Positions 62,260-64,000 of a DNA stretch of 64,000 nt are shown one piece after another. Both the position numbers and the translations under genes were made by a program. The notes beneath the pieces are model-generated. The model did no database searches and had not been told where the DNA came from. It saw only the letters and a program-made list of their open reading frames with translations. Source of the DNA: Hydractinia symbiolongicarpus (Eukaryota; Cnidaria; Hydrozoa; Anthoathecata; Hydractiniidae); contig NC_079884.1 in NCBI RefSeq assembly GCF_029227915.1, positions 5,520,001 through 5,584,000 of the forward strand. Direction: 5' to 3'. How positions within the stretch are numbered: the first letter of the stretch is position 1; each line of letters begins with the position of its first letter.

Positions 62260-64000
62260 ATTTTTAAAAACTAAAAGTCTCATGGGCTTTAGTGGTGAAA
62301 TAATAATTTAAAAAATCGTTCGGGAAATGAGTTTACAGCCCGGGTACTTTCTTTGTATACTTTTGACTATACGGGCCGAGTCCGGGATTTACGGGAAATC
62401 GCAGGTTTTCGTTTGCCGGCTATTAAACTTCTTTTATTCAGCGTCTCATCAAAAATGAAAACATTTTTGAAAACTACAAGTCTCATGCGTTTTAGTGGTG
62501 AAAAAATAAATTAAAAAATCGTTCGGGAAATGAGTTTACTCCCTGGGTACTATCTTTGTATACTTTTGACTATACGGGCCAAGCCCGAGATTTACGGGAA
62601 ATCTCGGGTTTTCGTTTGCCGGCGATTAAACCTCTTTCATTAAGCGTCTCATCAAAAATGAAAACATTTTTGAAAACTGCAAGTCTCATGCGTTTTAGTG
62701 GTGAAAAGATAATTGAAAAAATCGTTCGGGAAATGAGTTTACTCCCTGGGTACTTTCTTTGTATACTTTTGACTATACGGGCCGAGTTCGGGATTTACGG
62801 GAAGTCGCGGATTTTCGTTTGCCGGCAAATAAACTTTTTTTATTCAGCGTCTCATCAAAAATGAAAACATTTTTAAAAACTACAAGTCTCATGGGCTTTA
62901 GTGGTGAAATAATAATTTAAGAAATCGTTCGGGAAATGAGTTTACACCCCAGGTACTTTCTTTGTATACTTTTGACTATACGGGCCGAGTCCGGGATTTA
63001 CGGGAAATCGCAGGTTTTCGTTTGCCGGCTATTAAACTTCTTTTATTCAGCGTCTCATCAAAAATGAAAACATTTTTGAAAACTACAAGTCTCATGCGTT
63101 TTAGTGGTGAAAAAATAAATTAAAAAATCGTTCGGGAAATGAGTTTACTCCCTGGGTACTATCTTTGTATACTTTTGACTATACGGGCCAAGCCCGGGAT
63201 TTACGGGAAATCTCGGGTTTTCGTTTGCCGGCGATTAAACCTCTTTCATTAAGCGTTTCATCAAAAATGAAAACATTTCTGAAAACTACAAGTCTCATGC
63301 GTTTTAGTGGTGAAAAAATGACTTAAAAAATCGTTCCGGAAATGAGCTTACTCCCTGGGTACTTTCTTTGTATACTTTTGACTATACGGGCCGAGTCCGG
63401 GATTTACGGGAAATCGCGGGTTTTTGTTTGCCGGCGATTAAACAACTTTCATTAAACGTCTCATCAAAAATGAAAACATTTCTGAAAACTACAAGTCTCA
63501 TGCGTTTTAGTGGAGAAAATTAATTTAAAAAAATCGTTCGGGAAATGAGTTTACTCCCTGGGTACTTTCTTTGTATACTTTTGACTATACGGGCCGAGTT
63601 CGGGATTAACGGGAAGTCGCGGATTTTCGTTTGCCGGCAATTAAACTTCTTTTATTCAGCGTCTCATCAAAAATGAAAACATTTTTAAAAAATACAAGTC
63701 TCATTGGCTTTAGTGGTGAAATAATAACTTAAAAAATCGTTCGGGAAATGAGTTTACACCCCGGGTACTTTCTTTGTATACTTTTGACTATACGGGCCGA
63801 GTCCGGGATTTACGGGAAATCGCAGGTTTTCGTTTGCCGGCTATTAAACTTCTTTTATTCAGCGTCTCATCAAAAATGAAAACATTTTTGAAAACTACAA
63901 GTCTCATGCGTTTTAGTGGTGAAAAAATAAATTAAAAAATCGTTCGGGAAATGAGTTTACTCCCTGGGTACTATCTTTGTATACTTTTGACTATACGGGC
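62260..64000 (+). repeat. Super-HOR copy 4 (partial, cut by window edge)
   Basis: From about 62260 the order of types and private variants again follows the super-HOR, at an offset of 10,949 bp from about 51311-53051 in copy 2. The sequence of marks is ACTAAAAGTCTCATGGG, CAGCCCGGGTAC, a perfect hairpin, CACCCCAGGTAC, GCGTTTCATC, GAAAAAATGACTT, then the P monomer and the ATAATAACTT joint. One extra A in TTTAAAAAAATCG near 63524 and CATTGGCTTTAG near 63703 are private. The copy continues past the right edge. Confidence 0.85.
62584..62608. repeat. Perfect hairpin, instance 9
   Basis: In partial super-HOR copy 4, 10,949 bp from instance 6. Confidence 0.85.

Larger units (their letters stand above)
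1..64000 (+). repeat. Satellite DNA array, ~203 bp monomer, about 315 tandem copies
   Basis: The same 202-203 bp unit repeats head to tail from the first base to the last, always in the same orientation. Landmarks that return once per monomer are GGGAAATGAG, TTTGTATAC, TATACGGGCC, TTTGCCGGCG, GTCTCATCAAAAATGAAAAC and ACAAGTCTCATG. Taking GGGAAATGAG as phase zero, one unit starts at 26, the next at 229, and the last visible one at 63946. No monomer is inverted, and no unrelated sequence interrupts the array. Neither end of the window reaches unique DNA. Length, uniform direction and nested higher-order structure are typical of eukaryotic centromeric or pericentromeric satellite. The centromere role is inference, because no chromatin information is available. 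I do not recognise the family by name. Confidence 0.98.
32070..64000 (+). repeat. Array domain D: ~11 kb super-HOR amplification
   Basis: From about 32070 to the right edge the array consists of near-identical copies of long blocks. Monomer types are P, Q (CACCCCGGGTAC or CAGCCCGGGTAC head with GCCGGCTATTAAAC), R, S (CTACACGGGCC with AACAACTTTCATT) and the T and U types. The most frequent order is P-Q-R-S or P-Q-R-T-U. Copies separated by 11 kb differ by only a handful of bases over several kilobases, making this the youngest and best homogenised part of the window. Confidence 0.9.

Noticed and set aside
57-62864. Recurrent short open frames of 64-164 codons on the + strand (for example 26259-26753) and about 71 codons on the - strand
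   Set aside because: They recur once per monomer or per pair of monomers on both strands, start at different places in the repeat, and end at the TAA of the monomer joint. Longer ones appear only where that stop is mutated (TTTCAAAAATCG or ATTGAAAAAATCG), after which reading continues in another frame of the next monomer because 203 is not divisible by 3. Variation between copies does not favour third codon positions by eye. No ribosome-binding or Kozak pattern and no recognisable domain is seen.
1-64000. CRISPR array
   Set aside because: There is no short repeat alternating with unique spacers. The entire 203 bp unit is repeated, and all segments of it are similar between copies.

Overview
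The whole 64 kb window is one uninterrupted tandem array of a satellite DNA with a monomer of 202-203 bp. Roughly 315 copies lie head to tail on one strand. The array runs off both ends of the window. I see no unique sequence, transposable element, RNA gene or credible protein-coding gene in it. Short open frames recur on both strands, but they are by-products of the repeat: 203 is not a multiple of 3, most frames close at a TAA in the AT-rich joint of each monomer, and the same frame reappears at every copy. An array of this size and homogeneity points to a eukaryote, most likely centromeric or pericentromeric heterochromatin. I cannot name the species. The consensus keeps about 13 CpG sites per 203 bp, which hints at little germline cytosine methylation (inference).

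Each monomer has a CpG/GC-rich core (TATACGGGCC, an imperfect dyad around ATTTACGGGAAAT, then TTTGCCGGCG) and an AT-rich half with A- and T-tracts. Monomers fall into sequence types, and the order of types forms higher-order repeats (HORs) of several nested lengths.

Layout: (A) 1 to ~6.9 kb, irregular and comparatively divergent, with blocks recurring at offsets of about 1,825 bp (9 monomers). (B) ~6.9-20.2 kb, a mosaic on a 1,014 bp (5-monomer) register. It has a 202 bp subfamily carrying TATATTTTGACTATGCGGG and one 62 bp truncated monomer at 12.80-12.86 kb. (C) 20.2-32.1 kb, local expansions of 4 monomers (811 bp), 3 monomers (603 bp), 12 monomers (2,435 bp) and 8 monomers (1,623 bp). (D) 32.1-64.0 kb, the most homogeneous part, built from an ~11 kb super-HOR of 54-55 monomers present as two full copies and two partial ones. 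That unit contains a nested 9-monomer duplication and, in some monomers, a perfect 10 bp + 5 nt + 10 bp hairpin.

The window therefore reads as a record of repeated unequal exchange. Divergence is greatest on the left, and the recent large-scale amplification is on the right.
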